From Pelagibius sp037652055 (GTDB lineage: Bacteria; Pseudomonadota; Alphaproteobacteria; Kiloniellales; Kiloniellaceae), in NCBI RefSeq assembly GCF_037652055.1, contig NZ_JBBKAH010000005.1:124001-188000 (forward strand): DNA of 64,000 nt, read 5' to 3'. The notes beneath the pieces are model-generated. The model saw only the letters and a list, made by a program, of their open reading frames with translations, did not search any database and was not told the DNA's origin. The first letter of the stretch is position 1. Each line of letters begins with the position of its first letter. Below are positions 53,821-62,089 of the stretch, one piece after another. Both the position numbers and the translations under genes were made by a program.

Positions 53821-54351
53821 ATGCAGACAACCAAGCAGAACCCGGCGCGGCGTGGCCGCCTGGGCACCACCGCGGCCCGCAGCCAGGACGTCCTGACGGC
53901 GCTGAGGCGGATCATCCGCGCCACCGATCTGCATTCCAAACAGCTCGCCCGCGACGTCGGGTTAACCACGCCGCAGGCCGTGGTGCTGCAGGCAGTGCGC
54001 GACCTCGGCGAGGTGACCACCGGCCAGCTGTCGCGCCGCGTCAGCCTCAGCCAAGGCACGGTAACGACGATTCTCGATCGCCTGGAGGAACGCGGCCTGG
54101 TCGAGCGCTATCGCAGCACCGCCGACCGCCGCGTGGTGCACGGGCGCCTCACGCGGCGCGGCCGCAACCTGCTGGCCAAGACACCGCCGCTGCTGCACGA
54201 GAAATTCACCGAGGCCTTCAGCGGCCTCAGTGCCGCGCGCCAGGATCGCATCATCACGACCCTGGACGAGATTGCCGCGATGATGGGCGCCGCCGACCTC
54301 GATGCGGCCCCGCTGCTGGACAGCGGCTCATCGGTGAAGCGGGCGGAGTAG
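53821..54351 (+). CDS. MarR family transcriptional regulator
   Basis: This 176-residue winged-helix regulator has LTTPQAVVLQAVRDLGEVTTGQLSRRVSLSQGTVTTILDRLEERGLVERYRSTADRR, the MarR DNA-binding core. The N-terminal tail of about 20 residues is basic. It is divergent from the 53603-52987 operon and has a palindrome upstream that may serve both. The ligand is unknown. Confidence 0.92.
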   Translation: MQTTKQNPARRGRLGTTAARSQDVLTALRRIIRATDLHSKQLARDVGLTTPQAVVLQAVRDLGEVTTGQLSRRVSLSQGTVTTILDRLEERGLVERYRSTADRRVVHGRLTRRGRNLLAKTPPLLHEKFTEAFSGLSAARQDRIITTLDEIAAMMGAADLDAAPLLDSGSSVKRAE

Positions 54352-54422
54352 CGGCGGGGCGAAAGGATGCAATGTTCTCTCGCGTCCATGCAGGCGACAT
54401 TCGGCAGCGCCACAGCCAAACC

Positions 54423-54574
54423 TGTCGTCCCGGCACTTGATGCCAGGACCCATTGCCCTATCCGCTCATTGAACCTCAGAGAAATTGGTGCGGCAGGCAC
54501 TGAGGATGCAAACTTCTCTGAGCGTTGCCACGCACTGACGCCAATGGGTCCCGGGGTCAAGCCCCGGGACGACA
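54423..54574. repeat. Palindromic dispersed element, copy 5
   Basis: This 152-bp element has the left arm TGTCGTCCCGGCACTTGATG (then CCAGG, one change breaking the stem) and the same right arm as copy 4. The left interior (GCCCTATCCGCTCATTG) matches, inverted, the right interior of copy 1. It lies between the convergent MarR and SDR genes. Confidence 0.88.
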
Positions 54575-54599
54575 CCGGCGCGTGGCAATCACGTCAACT

Positions 54600-55340
54600 C
54601 TATCCCCGCCCGATGAAGGGCATCTTGGTCGACATGATGGTCATGAACTGCACGTTGGCCTCCGGCGGCAGATCGGCCATGTGCACGACGGCATTGGCCA
54701 CGTGCTGCACATCCATGGTCGGCTCCGGCTTGATCGTGCCATCGGCCTGCGGCACGCCCTGGGCCATGCGCTCGGTCATGTGCGAGGCGGCGTTGCCGAT
54801 GTCGATCTGGCCGCAGGCGATGTCGTAGGGCCGCCCGTCGAGGGAGATCGAGCGGGTGAGGCCCGTCACCGCGTGCTTCGAAGACGTATAAGGCGCCGAG
54901 CCCGGCCGCGGCGCATGCGCCGAAATGGAGCCGTTGTTGATGATGCGCCCGCCCTGCGGCTTTTGGCGCTGCATCAGCTTGAAGGCCGCGGAGGCGCAGA
55001 GAAACATGCCGTGGAGGTTCACGTCGATGACCTTCTTCCAGGCGCTCCATTCGAGGTCGCCGAAATTGGTCGCCGGCACGTTGGTGCCCGCGTTGTTGAA
55101 GATCACGTCGAGGCGGCCGAACGCCTGCTCGATCCTGGCGAACATCGCGGCGACCGCGTCCGGATCGCTGACGTCGCAGGGCAGCACCAACAAGTTGCCG
55201 CCGGCTTCGGTGTCGGTTGCCTTCAGTCCCTCCTCGCGCCGCGCGCAGATCGCGACGCGATAGCCCGCCTTCGCCAGGGCCAGCGCCACCGCCCTGCCGA
55301 TGCCCGAACTCGCGCCCGTCACCAATGCCGTCTTCGCCAT
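54600..55340 (-). CDS. Short-chain dehydrogenase/reductase
   Basis: This 246-residue SDR has TGASSGIG (NADP-type start MAKTALVTGASSGIGRAV with CARREEG), NNAGTN, a catalytic Ser in NGSISAHAP, and YTSSK. The C-terminal half has a distinct segment (GQIDIGNAASHMTERMAQGVPQADG). The substrate is unknown. It lies 57 bases after the TrmJ gene on the same strand. Confidence 0.92.
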   Translation of the reverse strand: MAKTALVTGASSGIGRAVALALAKAGYRVAICARREEGLKATDTEAGGNLLVLPCDVSDPDAVAAMFARIEQAFGRLDVIFNNAGTNVPATNFGDLEWSAWKKVIDVNLHGMFLCASAAFKLMQRQKPQGGRIINNGSISAHAPRPGSAPYTSSKHAVTGLTRSISLDGRPYDIACGQIDIGNAASHMTERMAQGVPQADGTIKPEPTMDVQHVANAVVHMADLPPEANVQFMTIMSTKMPFIGRG

Positions 55341-55397
55341 TTCCTTCCTCCGCAGTGTTGTCGTTGATCGAATGTTCGATGCCGGCCGAGCCGGGGA

Positions 55398-56219
55398 TTA
55401 GTCGTCTGCCCGCTGCGCCTTTTTCTTCTGCTGCCGGGCTTCCTCGGCGCGCCGCGCGCGGCCCTTCTTGTCGCGCAGGGCGACGATCACGCCGTGCAGC
55501 GTGTTCACCTCGTTCTCCGTCGGCGCCATGCGCAGGAACATGTTGCGCAGGTTCCGCAGCATGCTCGGCACCTTTTCCGGCGGGAAGAGGAAGCCCGTGA
55601 TGTCGAGTTCAGCCTCCAGGCGCTGGAAGAAGTTCTCCATCTCCGCCTTGCTGGCAGGCTGGCCGGCGTTGGTCTCCAGGTAGCGCGGCGGCGTCTCGTC
55701 GCCGGCAAGAAACCAGGCATGGCCGACCAGCAGCACGGCCTGGGCGAGGTTCAGCGAAGCGAAAGCGGGGTTGAGCGGGACGGTGAGCGCCGCATCGGCC
55801 AGCGCGATGTCGTCGTTCACGAGGCCGGAGCGCTCCGGTCCGAACATGAGGCCGCAGCTGCGGCCCGCCGCCGCTTCCTGGCGCAGCTCCGCGGCCGCCT
55901 GCGCCGGCGTGACGATCAGCTTCACCATGCCACGCGGCCGTGCCGTGGTGGCGTAGACGCGGTGCAGGTCGGCGATGGCCGCGGCGGTCGAGTCGAAGAG
56001 CTTTGCATTCTCGATGACGGCGTCGGCCCCGGAGGCAGCGGCGATGGCGAGCGGATTGGGCCAGCCGTCGCGCGGGCGCACCAGGCGCAGTTCGGTGAGG
56101 CCGCAGTTCAGCATGGCGCGCGCCACCATGCCGATGTTCTCGCCCAGCTGCGGTTCGACCAGGATGACGGCCGGGCCCGGCGGCAGGTCGGTGGTGCGGG
56201 AACGATCTGTGCCGGACAT
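55398..56219 (-). CDS. trmJ: tRNA (Cm32/Um32) methyltransferase TrmJ type
   Basis: This 273-residue SPOUT enzyme has ILVEPQLGENIGMVARAMLNCGL at the start, the knot motifs GLMFGPERSGLVNDDIALADA and NPAFASLNLAQAVLLV, and a basic helical C-terminal extension. TrmJ methylates the ribose at position 32 of some tRNAs. It is 11 bases after the stop of the exported-protein gene at 56231. Confidence 0.92.
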   Translation of the reverse strand: MSGTDRSRTTDLPPGPAVILVEPQLGENIGMVARAMLNCGLTELRLVRPRDGWPNPLAIAAASGADAVIENAKLFDSTAAAIADLHRVYATTARPRGMVKLIVTPAQAAAELRQEAAAGRSCGLMFGPERSGLVNDDIALADAALTVPLNPAFASLNLAQAVLLVGHAWFLAGDETPPRYLETNAGQPASKAEMENFFQRLEAELDITGFLFPPEKVPSMLRNLRNMFLRMAPTENEVNTLHGVIVALRDKKGRARRAEEARQQKKKAQRADD

Positions 56220-56230
56220 TGAACGCCGCC

Positions 56231-57016
56231 CTACTGCGGCAGCAGGGTCTCGGCGCGCTGCACCGCATCGGCGAGCGGCATGCCGACTTCGAGATCGGGA
56301 TGGAAGAACAGCCGGAACACCGCCTCGCCCAGCGGCGTCAGCATCGGCCCCTCCTCTGCGTTGGCGACCAGGCCGGTCAGCTCCGGCCCCAGGGTGACGG
56401 CCCCGAGACCCCAGACCGTCGCCAGGATGAAGGAAGCCTCGCGCGCGCGCTCCGGCTCGTCGTCGGCCAGCAGCACCACGCCGCGGCGCCGCGCGTCGGG
56501 CGCGAAGGAGAACATGAAGGGCCAGGTGCCGATCTCGAAACGCGCCAGCATGCCGCGGTTGAAATCGCTGCCGGTGGCGAGCTCGACCAGACGGCTGCGC
56601 GGGCCGATCACGATGACCAGATCCGCCTGCGGGACGAAGGCGGCGACATTGTCGCCTGCCGCCGGCAGCGGGCCGCTTTCGACCAGGTCGATTGACACAC
56701 CCGAGGCAGCGGCGAAGGGGGCCGCGGCGCCCTGGTAGATCGACCGCAGCGTATCCGCCTCGGCAGACAGCAGCGCGACGGTGAGCTCGCCCCGGCGACG
56801 CCAGAACTCAGCCTCCGGCAGGCCGAAGAGCGGACGCGCCTCACCGCGCGCCACCAGCCGCTTGAACGCGGTCAGCACCTCGGCGCGGACCACCTCGGCG
56901 CCCTCGGTGGCCTCCACCGCGGAGGGCTCCTCCGCCTGACCCGAGGTCTGTGCAGCCAAAGGCAACGGCAGTGCCGCGAGCAATGCGGCAGCGAAGGCCA
57001 GGAAAGCTCGTCTCAT
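56231..57016 (-). CDS. Exported protein, unknown function
   Basis: This 261-residue protein has a signal peptide (about residues 1-22, ending LAAQ) followed by a globular domain with no Cys in the mature part. The C-terminal segment EEGPMLTPLGEAVFRLFFHPDLEVGMPLADAVQRAETLL is the most conserved-looking part. Its start overlaps the cimA stop by four bases, so it is translated with cimA. I do not recognise the family. Confidence 0.8.
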   Translation of the reverse strand: MRRAFLAFAAALLAALPLPLAAQTSGQAEEPSAVEATEGAEVVRAEVLTAFKRLVARGEARPLFGLPEAEFWRRRGELTVALLSAEADTLRSIYQGAAAPFAAASGVSIDLVESGPLPAAGDNVAAFVPQADLVIVIGPRSRLVELATGSDFNRGMLARFEIGTWPFMFSFAPDARRRGVVLLADDEPERAREASFILATVWGLGAVTLGPELTGLVANAEEGPMLTPLGEAVFRLFFHPDLEVGMPLADAVQRAETLLPQ

Positions 57017-58626
57017 TGCGCCGCCTCCCGCGGAACGGCCGCGCCATCCTGGAACAGCTTCCAGGTGATGCCGTCGTGCAGCGCGTTGAAGGAGGCATCG
57101 ATGATGTTGGTGGAGACGCCGATGGTGGTCCAGCGCCGGCCGTTGGCATCGGCGCTTTCGATCATCACGCGGGTAACCGCGCGGGTGCCGGCCTGCGGCG
57201 TCAGGATACGCACCTTGTAGTCGACCAGGCGCATGTCCTGAAGCTGCGGATAGATCGGCACGAGCGCCTTGCGCAGCGCGGTGTCGAGTGCGTTCACCGG
57301 GCCGTTGCCGTCGGCGACCTCCATCTTGGCGTGCCCGGCGACCTCCAGGGTCACCGTTGCCTCGGACTCGGTGACCAGCTCGCCCTTCGCGTTCCAGCGG
57401 CGGTCGTCCATGATGCGAAAGCGGGTCAGCGAGAAGTAGCCCGGCACCTCGCCCCGCGCGCGCCGCGCCAGCAGCTCGAAGGAAGCCTCGGCGCCGTCGT
57501 AGGCGAAGCCCTCGAACTCACGCGCCTTCACCTCCTCGACCAGCTTGTTCACGTGCGGGTCTTTGGGATCGAGATCGATGCCGATCTCACCGAGGCGCGC
57601 GAGGATGTTGGCGCGCCCGGCCTGATCCGACACCACGATGTGGCGGCGGTTGCCGACCAGTGCGGGGTCGATGTGCTCGTAGGTGCGCGGGTCCTTGGCG
57701 ACGGCGGAGACATGCAGGCCGCCCTTGTGCGCGAAGGCGGACTCGCCGACGTAGGCGGCGCCGCGCGACGGCTGCCGGTTCAGCCGCTCGTCCAGCAGCC
57801 GCGATACGTGGGTCAGCTGCGACAGCGCGTGGTCGTCGAGGCCAATGTCGAAATCCGTCTTCAGTTTCAGCGACGCGATCAGCGAGATGAGGTTGGCGTT
57901 GCCGCAGCGCTCGCCCAGGCCGTTGACCGTGCCCTGCACCTGGCGCGCGCCGGCGTGGATCGCCGCCAGCGAGTTGGCCACCGCGTTCTCGGTGTCGTTG
58001 TGGCAGTGGATGCCGACTTGCGTGCCCGGAATGCGCTCGCAGACCGTGCCGACGATACGCTCGATCTCCTGCGGCAGGGTGCCGCCGTTGGTGTCGCAGA
58101 GCACGACCCAGCGCGCGCCGGCCTTGTGCGCCGCCTCGATGCACTCCAGGGCGTAGGCCGGGTTGGCCTTGAAGCCGTCGAAGAAGTGCTCGGCGTCGAA
58201 CATCACCTCGCTCTTGCGGGTGAGGGCATGGGCAACGGACTCGCCAATCATGGCGACGTTTTCGGCGCGCGGGATCTCCAGCGCGACATCGACATGGAAG
58301 TCCCAGGTCTTGCCGACCATGCAGACGGCGTCGGCCTTGGAGTTCACCAGCGCCGCGAGGCCGGGATCGTTGTCGGCGCTGCGCCCGGGCCGACGGGTCA
58401 TCCCGAAAGCGACGAAGCGGCTGGTCTTAAAGGCCGGCGGGTCGGCGAAGAAGGCGTCGTCGGTGGGATTGGCACCGGGCCAGCCGCCTTCGACGTAGTC
58501 GATGCCCAGCTTGTCGAGAGCCCGCGCGATGGCGCCCTTGTCGGGGACCGTGAAGTCCACGCCCTGGGTCTGCGCCCCGTCGCGCAGGGTCGAATCGAAG
58601 AGATAGACCCGCCTGTCGTTCACCAT
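57013..58626 (-). CDS. cimA: Citramalate synthase
   Basis: CimA condenses pyruvate and acetyl-CoA to citramalate, a threonine-independent route to isoleucine. The 537-residue protein has DSTLRDGAQTQGVDF (Arg15, Asp16), the metal-binding GIHCHNDTE and a C-terminal LeuA-type regulatory domain (ITWKLFQDG). It differs from isopropylmalate synthase in its length and VEGGWPGANPTDD segment. It is preceded by a probable promoter and followed in overlap by the exported-protein gene. Confidence 0.95.
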   Translation of the reverse strand: MVNDRRVYLFDSTLRDGAQTQGVDFTVPDKGAIARALDKLGIDYVEGGWPGANPTDDAFFADPPAFKTSRFVAFGMTRRPGRSADNDPGLAALVNSKADAVCMVGKTWDFHVDVALEIPRAENVAMIGESVAHALTRKSEVMFDAEHFFDGFKANPAYALECIEAAHKAGARWVVLCDTNGGTLPQEIERIVGTVCERIPGTQVGIHCHNDTENAVANSLAAIHAGARQVQGTVNGLGERCGNANLISLIASLKLKTDFDIGLDDHALSQLTHVSRLLDERLNRQPSRGAAYVGESAFAHKGGLHVSAVAKDPRTYEHIDPALVGNRRHIVVSDQAGRANILARLGEIGIDLDPKDPHVNKLVEEVKAREFEGFAYDGAEASFELLARRARGEVPGYFSLTRFRIMDDRRWNAKGELVTESEATVTLEVAGHAKMEVADGNGPVNALDTALRKALVPIYPQLQDMRLVDYKVRILTPQAGTRAVTRVMIESADANGRRWTTIGVSTNIIDASFNALHDGITWKLFQDGAAVPREAAQ

Positions 58627-58700
58627 TTTCCGTCCTGACCCGCTCGCCCCGGCCCGTTGTTCCCAACGCGCTCAACCAGGCCCGCGCCCCTTTTGGGGGC

Positions 58701-58729
58701 TATTCACCACAGCCCGGGGGGTACGTCAA
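58701..58729 (-). promoter_or_regulatory. Possible sigma-70 promoter of cimA
   Basis: On the minus strand TTGACG (58724-58729) and TGAATA (58701-58706) are 17 bases apart, 75 bases before the cimA ATG. Confidence 0.45.
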
Positions 58730-58803
58730 CTTAAGGGCCCGCGCAGCTTTCGGATATAGGCCCCGGCAGCGGCCGCCTACCCTCCCTCCCCATGAGCCAG
58801 GAA

Positions 58804-59754
58804 TCACACCAGCGGCACATCCTGATCCGGCGGCGCGGCGCCGTGGGTGAAGGCGCGGCCCTCCTCCACCAGCCAGTCGCGGAAGGCGATCACCTTCGGC
58901 TTGCGCGCGGCCGCCTCGGTGGTCAGCGCGAAATAGCTCATCGAGCCCTCGATCGCGCGGTCGAAGAGGCGCACCAGCCGGCCGGCGCGCAGGTCGTCGT
59001 CGGCCAGCGCCGCCCAGGTGAGCGCCACGCCCTGGCCGTGGATCGCCGCCTGCAGCAGCATGTAGCTGCTGGGGAAGGTCGGGCCCGCGGTGGCGTTGAC
59101 GCCGCGCACGTTCAACAGCGTGAGCCAGACCTCCCAGTTGGCCATGGAGTTCACCTCGATGCGCACCGACTCGCTGTGCAGCAGCGTGTGGTGGACGAGG
59201 TCGCGGGCGCGGCGCAGCGGCGGTCCCTTGGCGAGCAGATCCGGGCTCGCCACGGCAAAGACCGTCTCGTGCATGAAGGGCACCGCCGCCAGGTCCGGAA
59301 AGGGGCCCTGGCCGAAGCGGATCGCCATGTCGACGGTGTCGGCCTCGGCGTGCAGGTCGACCAGGGTCGGATCGGGGCGGATGCGCAGGTCGACCTCGGG
59401 ATGGCGCTGGTGGAAGCGCCCGAGGCGCGGAATCAGCCACTTCACCGCCAGGGACGGACTGACGGTCACTGTCAGGATGCCGCCCTCCTGCTCCTGACGC
59501 AGTTCCTCGATCTTGTGAAACAGGCGGCGGAAGGCGCTCTCCGCCGTCTCGGCGAGGTCGCGGCCCTTTTCCGTCAGGGTCAGGCCGCGCGCGCCGCGGT
59601 GGAACAGGGCAAAGCCCAGGCTGGCCTCCAGCTGCTTGATCTGCTGGCTGACCGCGCCCTGGGTGACGTGCAGCTCGGCCGCCGCCTTGGTGAAGCTGAG
59701 GTGCCGGGCCGCGACCTCGAAGGTGCGCAGCGCGGGCAGCGGCAGGGCCGCCAT
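58804..59754 (-). CDS. LysR family regulator, GcvA type
   Basis: This 316-residue regulator begins MAALPLPALRTFEVAARHLSFTKAAAELHVTQGAVSQQIKQLE and has VSPSLAVKWLIPRLGRFHQRHPEVDLRI, closely the same type as the LysR at 13317. It is divergent from a DUF1127 gene at 59908, repeating the arrangement at 12.9-14.2 kb. The target and effector are unknown. Confidence 0.92.
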   Translation of the reverse strand: MAALPLPALRTFEVAARHLSFTKAAAELHVTQGAVSQQIKQLEASLGFALFHRGARGLTLTEKGRDLAETAESAFRRLFHKIEELRQEQEGGILTVTVSPSLAVKWLIPRLGRFHQRHPEVDLRIRPDPTLVDLHAEADTVDMAIRFGQGPFPDLAAVPFMHETVFAVASPDLLAKGPPLRRARDLVHHTLLHSESVRIEVNSMANWEVWLTLLNVRGVNATAGPTFPSSYMLLQAAIHGQGVALTWAALADDDLRAGRLVRLFDRAIEGSMSYFALTTEAAARKPKVIAFRDWLVEEGRAFTHGAAPPDQDVPLV

Positions 59755-59800
59755 CAGGGGTTCTCCCGCAAGTCCGTCACATTAGCTCAACTTATATCAG

Positions 59801-59821
59801 CCATTATAAATGATGGTTTGT
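59801..59821. promoter_or_regulatory. Candidate operator between LysR and DUF1127
   Basis: CCATTATAAATGATGG (59801-59816) is an imperfect palindrome (six of seven arm bases). Directly after it, GTTTGT (59816-59821) reads ACAAAC on the minus strand, 67 bases before the LysR start; the LysR gene at 13317 has ACAAAC 70 bases before its start. This fits a shared promoter design. Confidence 0.45.
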
Positions 59822-59907
59822 CGGAAATCGGCCGATGCTGGATATTTCTGGTCAGAAGCAAGCCGTTCTGTCAACGCCCTCGCAACCCGAGCCAATCAGG
59901 TGACCTA

Positions 59908-60207
59908 ATGTCGAGCCTTTCGAACGGGGCCTCTCGCCGGGTCCCCGCCACTCTCCGTCTCTCCACCTCCCGCGGCCAGCAGAGCGACCTCGGGCGGCCG
60001 GATGCCCGCTGGCGCCTGGTGCGCAACCCCCTGCTGCGTGCCCTCGCCTGGATCGTGATGGCGGCCGCCCGGCCGCTGGTGCGCTGGCAGACGCGCATCC
60101 GCGACCGCGACTACCTGCAGCGGCTGCCGGACTACCTGCTGAGCGACATGGGCCTCGACCCGCACGAACTGCGCGAGGAAGCCCGCAAGCCGTTCTGGCG
60201 CCCCTGA
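59908..60207 (+). CDS. DUF1127 (YjiS-like) small protein, copy 2
   Basis: This 99-residue protein has a Ser/Arg-rich N-terminus of about 45 residues and the DUF1127 helices ARPLVRWQTRIRDRDYLQRLPDYLLSDMGLDPHELREEARKPFW. AGGTGA lies five bases before the ATG at 59908. It is divergent from a GcvA-type LysR gene, as copy 1 is. An open frame from 58792 is antisense to that regulator and is not coding. Confidence 0.87.
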   Translation: MSSLSNGASRRVPATLRLSTSRGQQSDLGRPDARWRLVRNPLLRALAWIVMAAARPLVRWQTRIRDRDYLQRLPDYLLSDMGLDPHELREEARKPFWRP

Positions 60208-60355
60208 ACGACCCGCCGTTACCGGACAGCCCTTCTGGCAGGCTCAAAACGCCAGAACCTCAACCTGCTAGCCTCGACGGCGGGCGGCCTTCCCCCAGGG
60301 CCTCCCGCCGTTCTTTTGTGCGGCGGCTACCGCCCGCTGGTCTTTTGTCCGGCGG

Positions 60356-60958
60356 TTACCGCCCGCTGGCGGGGCCCTCCGGCGGCTGATCCGCCCGCTT
60401 CGCCCCGGCCTTCAGCGCGTCGATGCGCGCGGCGACCTGCGGGGCGTCGGCGATGCCGAAGAAGGCCTCGATGCGGTAGTTGTTGCCCAGGCCGCGCTGC
60501 CACCAGGGCAGCTTGCGGTTGACGAAGACAACGATCCCCATGGGACCCGGGGCCACCGGCGTGACCAGGGTGTCGTCGAGGTCGCCGGGGCCGAAGGCGC
60601 GCCGGCGTTGCCGCGGCCAGTCCTCCAGCACCAGCACGCGGCGGTCGGTGACCGCGTAGACCGTGTTGGCCGCCGCTCGCTGCGCAAAAAGTGGCGCCGC
60701 CGCCAGCCACAGCGCGTAGAGCAGCGCGGCGCCGATGAATATCGCAAAGAGCAAGCCGCGCAGGCCGCCCGGCCAGTCGGGGATGAAGCTCAGCCACAGG
60801 AAGCCGCCGATCACCACCAGGCCCAGCACCCCGCGGATCGTGTGCGGCAGCCGCGCCCGTGCCAGGACCCGGGGGTCCGGCCGGTCGGCCCACAGCAGCG
60901 CCTCGCCGGGCTGCAGCGCCGCGCGTGCGGTTTCGAGAGGATCTTGCGTAGGGCTCAT
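60356..60958 (-). CDS. Membrane protein with bacterial PH-like domain
   Basis: This 200-residue protein has a cytoplasmic N-terminus (LQPGEALLWADRPDP), two hydrophobic helices (about residues 41-90) and a domain starting NTVYAVTDRRVLVLEDWPRQRRR, the pattern of the bacterial PH-like domain (as in YdbS/YdbT). The C-terminus is polar. The role is unknown. It is divergent from the SIMPL gene. Confidence 0.75.
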   Translation of the reverse strand: MSPTQDPLETARAALQPGEALLWADRPDPRVLARARLPHTIRGVLGLVVIGGFLWLSFIPDWPGGLRGLLFAIFIGAALLYALWLAAAPLFAQRAAANTVYAVTDRRVLVLEDWPRQRRRAFGPGDLDDTLVTPVAPGPMGIVVFVNRKLPWWQRGLGNNYRIEAFFGIADAPQVAARIDALKAGAKRADQPPEGPASGR

Positions 60959-61150
60959 GAGAGGGGGCTTGTGGCGAACGCGAAGCGGCGACCTTCCCGG
61001 TTTCCGACGCGGGCGTCAAGCGAGGCTCCCCCGGAATCGTCCCGGGCGCGCCTTGGAATCGCCATATCGCCGGAGCAGAGTCCGGCACAATCTCCGGACA
61101 ATCACCCGCCAGACCATCAGGCGCCGGCCCCTCAGATCGCGGAACACCCC

Positions 61151-61882
61151 ATGCCCAACAATCCCTTCGGCCTCGCCGCCGCCCTGGTCCTCGCCGTCGC
61201 CGTCGCGCTGGCCGGCTGGTTCGTCGGCGACGGCTTTCTCAAAGGCCGCACCAGCGACCGCTATGTCACCGTCAAGGGCCTCGCCGAGCGCGAGGTGGAG
61301 GCTGATCTCGCGGTCTGGCCGCTGCGCTTCGTCGCCACCGGCAACGACCTCGGCGCCGTGCAGCGGAAGATCGAGGACGACGCCCGACGGGTGCGCGACT
61401 TCCTCGCTGCCAGCGGCTTCACCGAAGAGGAGTTCGCCGGCGTCGACCTGCAGGTGACCGACCGCCTCGCCCAGCAGTACCAGCAGGGCAGCGTCGACAG
61501 CCGCTTCATCATTGCCCAGACCCTCACCCTGCGGACGACCAAGGTGCAGCAGGTGGTCGGCCTGATGGGCCGTCTGGGCGAACTGGTTTCCGCCGGCCTG
61601 GTGATGTCGGACGAGAACCAGTGGACCGCCGGGCCGACCTACATCTTCACCGGCCTCAACGACCTGAAGCCGGCGATGATCGCCCAGGCGACGGCCAACG
61701 CGCGCGAAGGCGCCGAGCAGTTCGCCGCCGATTCCGGCAGCCGCGTCGGCGGCATCCGCCGCGCCAACCAGGGCGTCTTCCAGATCCTGCCGCGCGACGA
61801 CATTCCCAATGCCCAGGAAGCCAAGCAGATCCTGAAGACCGTCCGCGTAGTCTCGACCCTCGAATACCTGCTGGAGGACTAG
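61151..61882 (+). CDS. SIMPL-domain (DUF541) exported protein
   Basis: This 243-residue protein has one N-terminal hydrophobic helix (MPNNPFGLAAALVLAVAVALAGWFVGDGF) and a SIMPL domain: YVTVKGLAEREVEADLAVWPLRFVATGNDL, VDLQVTD, and a C-terminal VRVVSTLEYLL. SIMPL proteins form large envelope-associated rings in some bacteria. The frame is open from 60608, but similarity starts at 61151. Confidence 0.85.
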   Translation: MPNNPFGLAAALVLAVAVALAGWFVGDGFLKGRTSDRYVTVKGLAEREVEADLAVWPLRFVATGNDLGAVQRKIEDDARRVRDFLAASGFTEEEFAGVDLQVTDRLAQQYQQGSVDSRFIIAQTLTLRTTKVQQVVGLMGRLGELVSAGLVMSDENQWTAGPTYIFTGLNDLKPAMIAQATANAREGAEQFAADSGSRVGGIRRANQGVFQILPRDDIPNAQEAKQILKTVRVVSTLEYLLED

Positions 61883-62089
61883 ACGCCCTGGCGCCTGCGG
61901 GGACAGGTTTTGCTTAGGGTTTTCCCGCTAATCTGGGGAGATCGGAGCGAGACTGCCGGAAATCCGCGCGACTCCAGGGTTAACCGCCGGTTACGGCGGC
62001 CTGAATGAGGGCTTTTCCTGTGGAAAAAGGGGGCCAAGGCGCGTAAAACCGGCGGTCCTACTGAAGTACAGGAATGAAAGAGGTCCGCC

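Noticed and set aside
58792..59907. Open frame extending DUF1127 copy 2 upstream
   Set aside because: It is antisense to the LysR gene at 58804-59754; AGGTGA supports the ATG at 59908.
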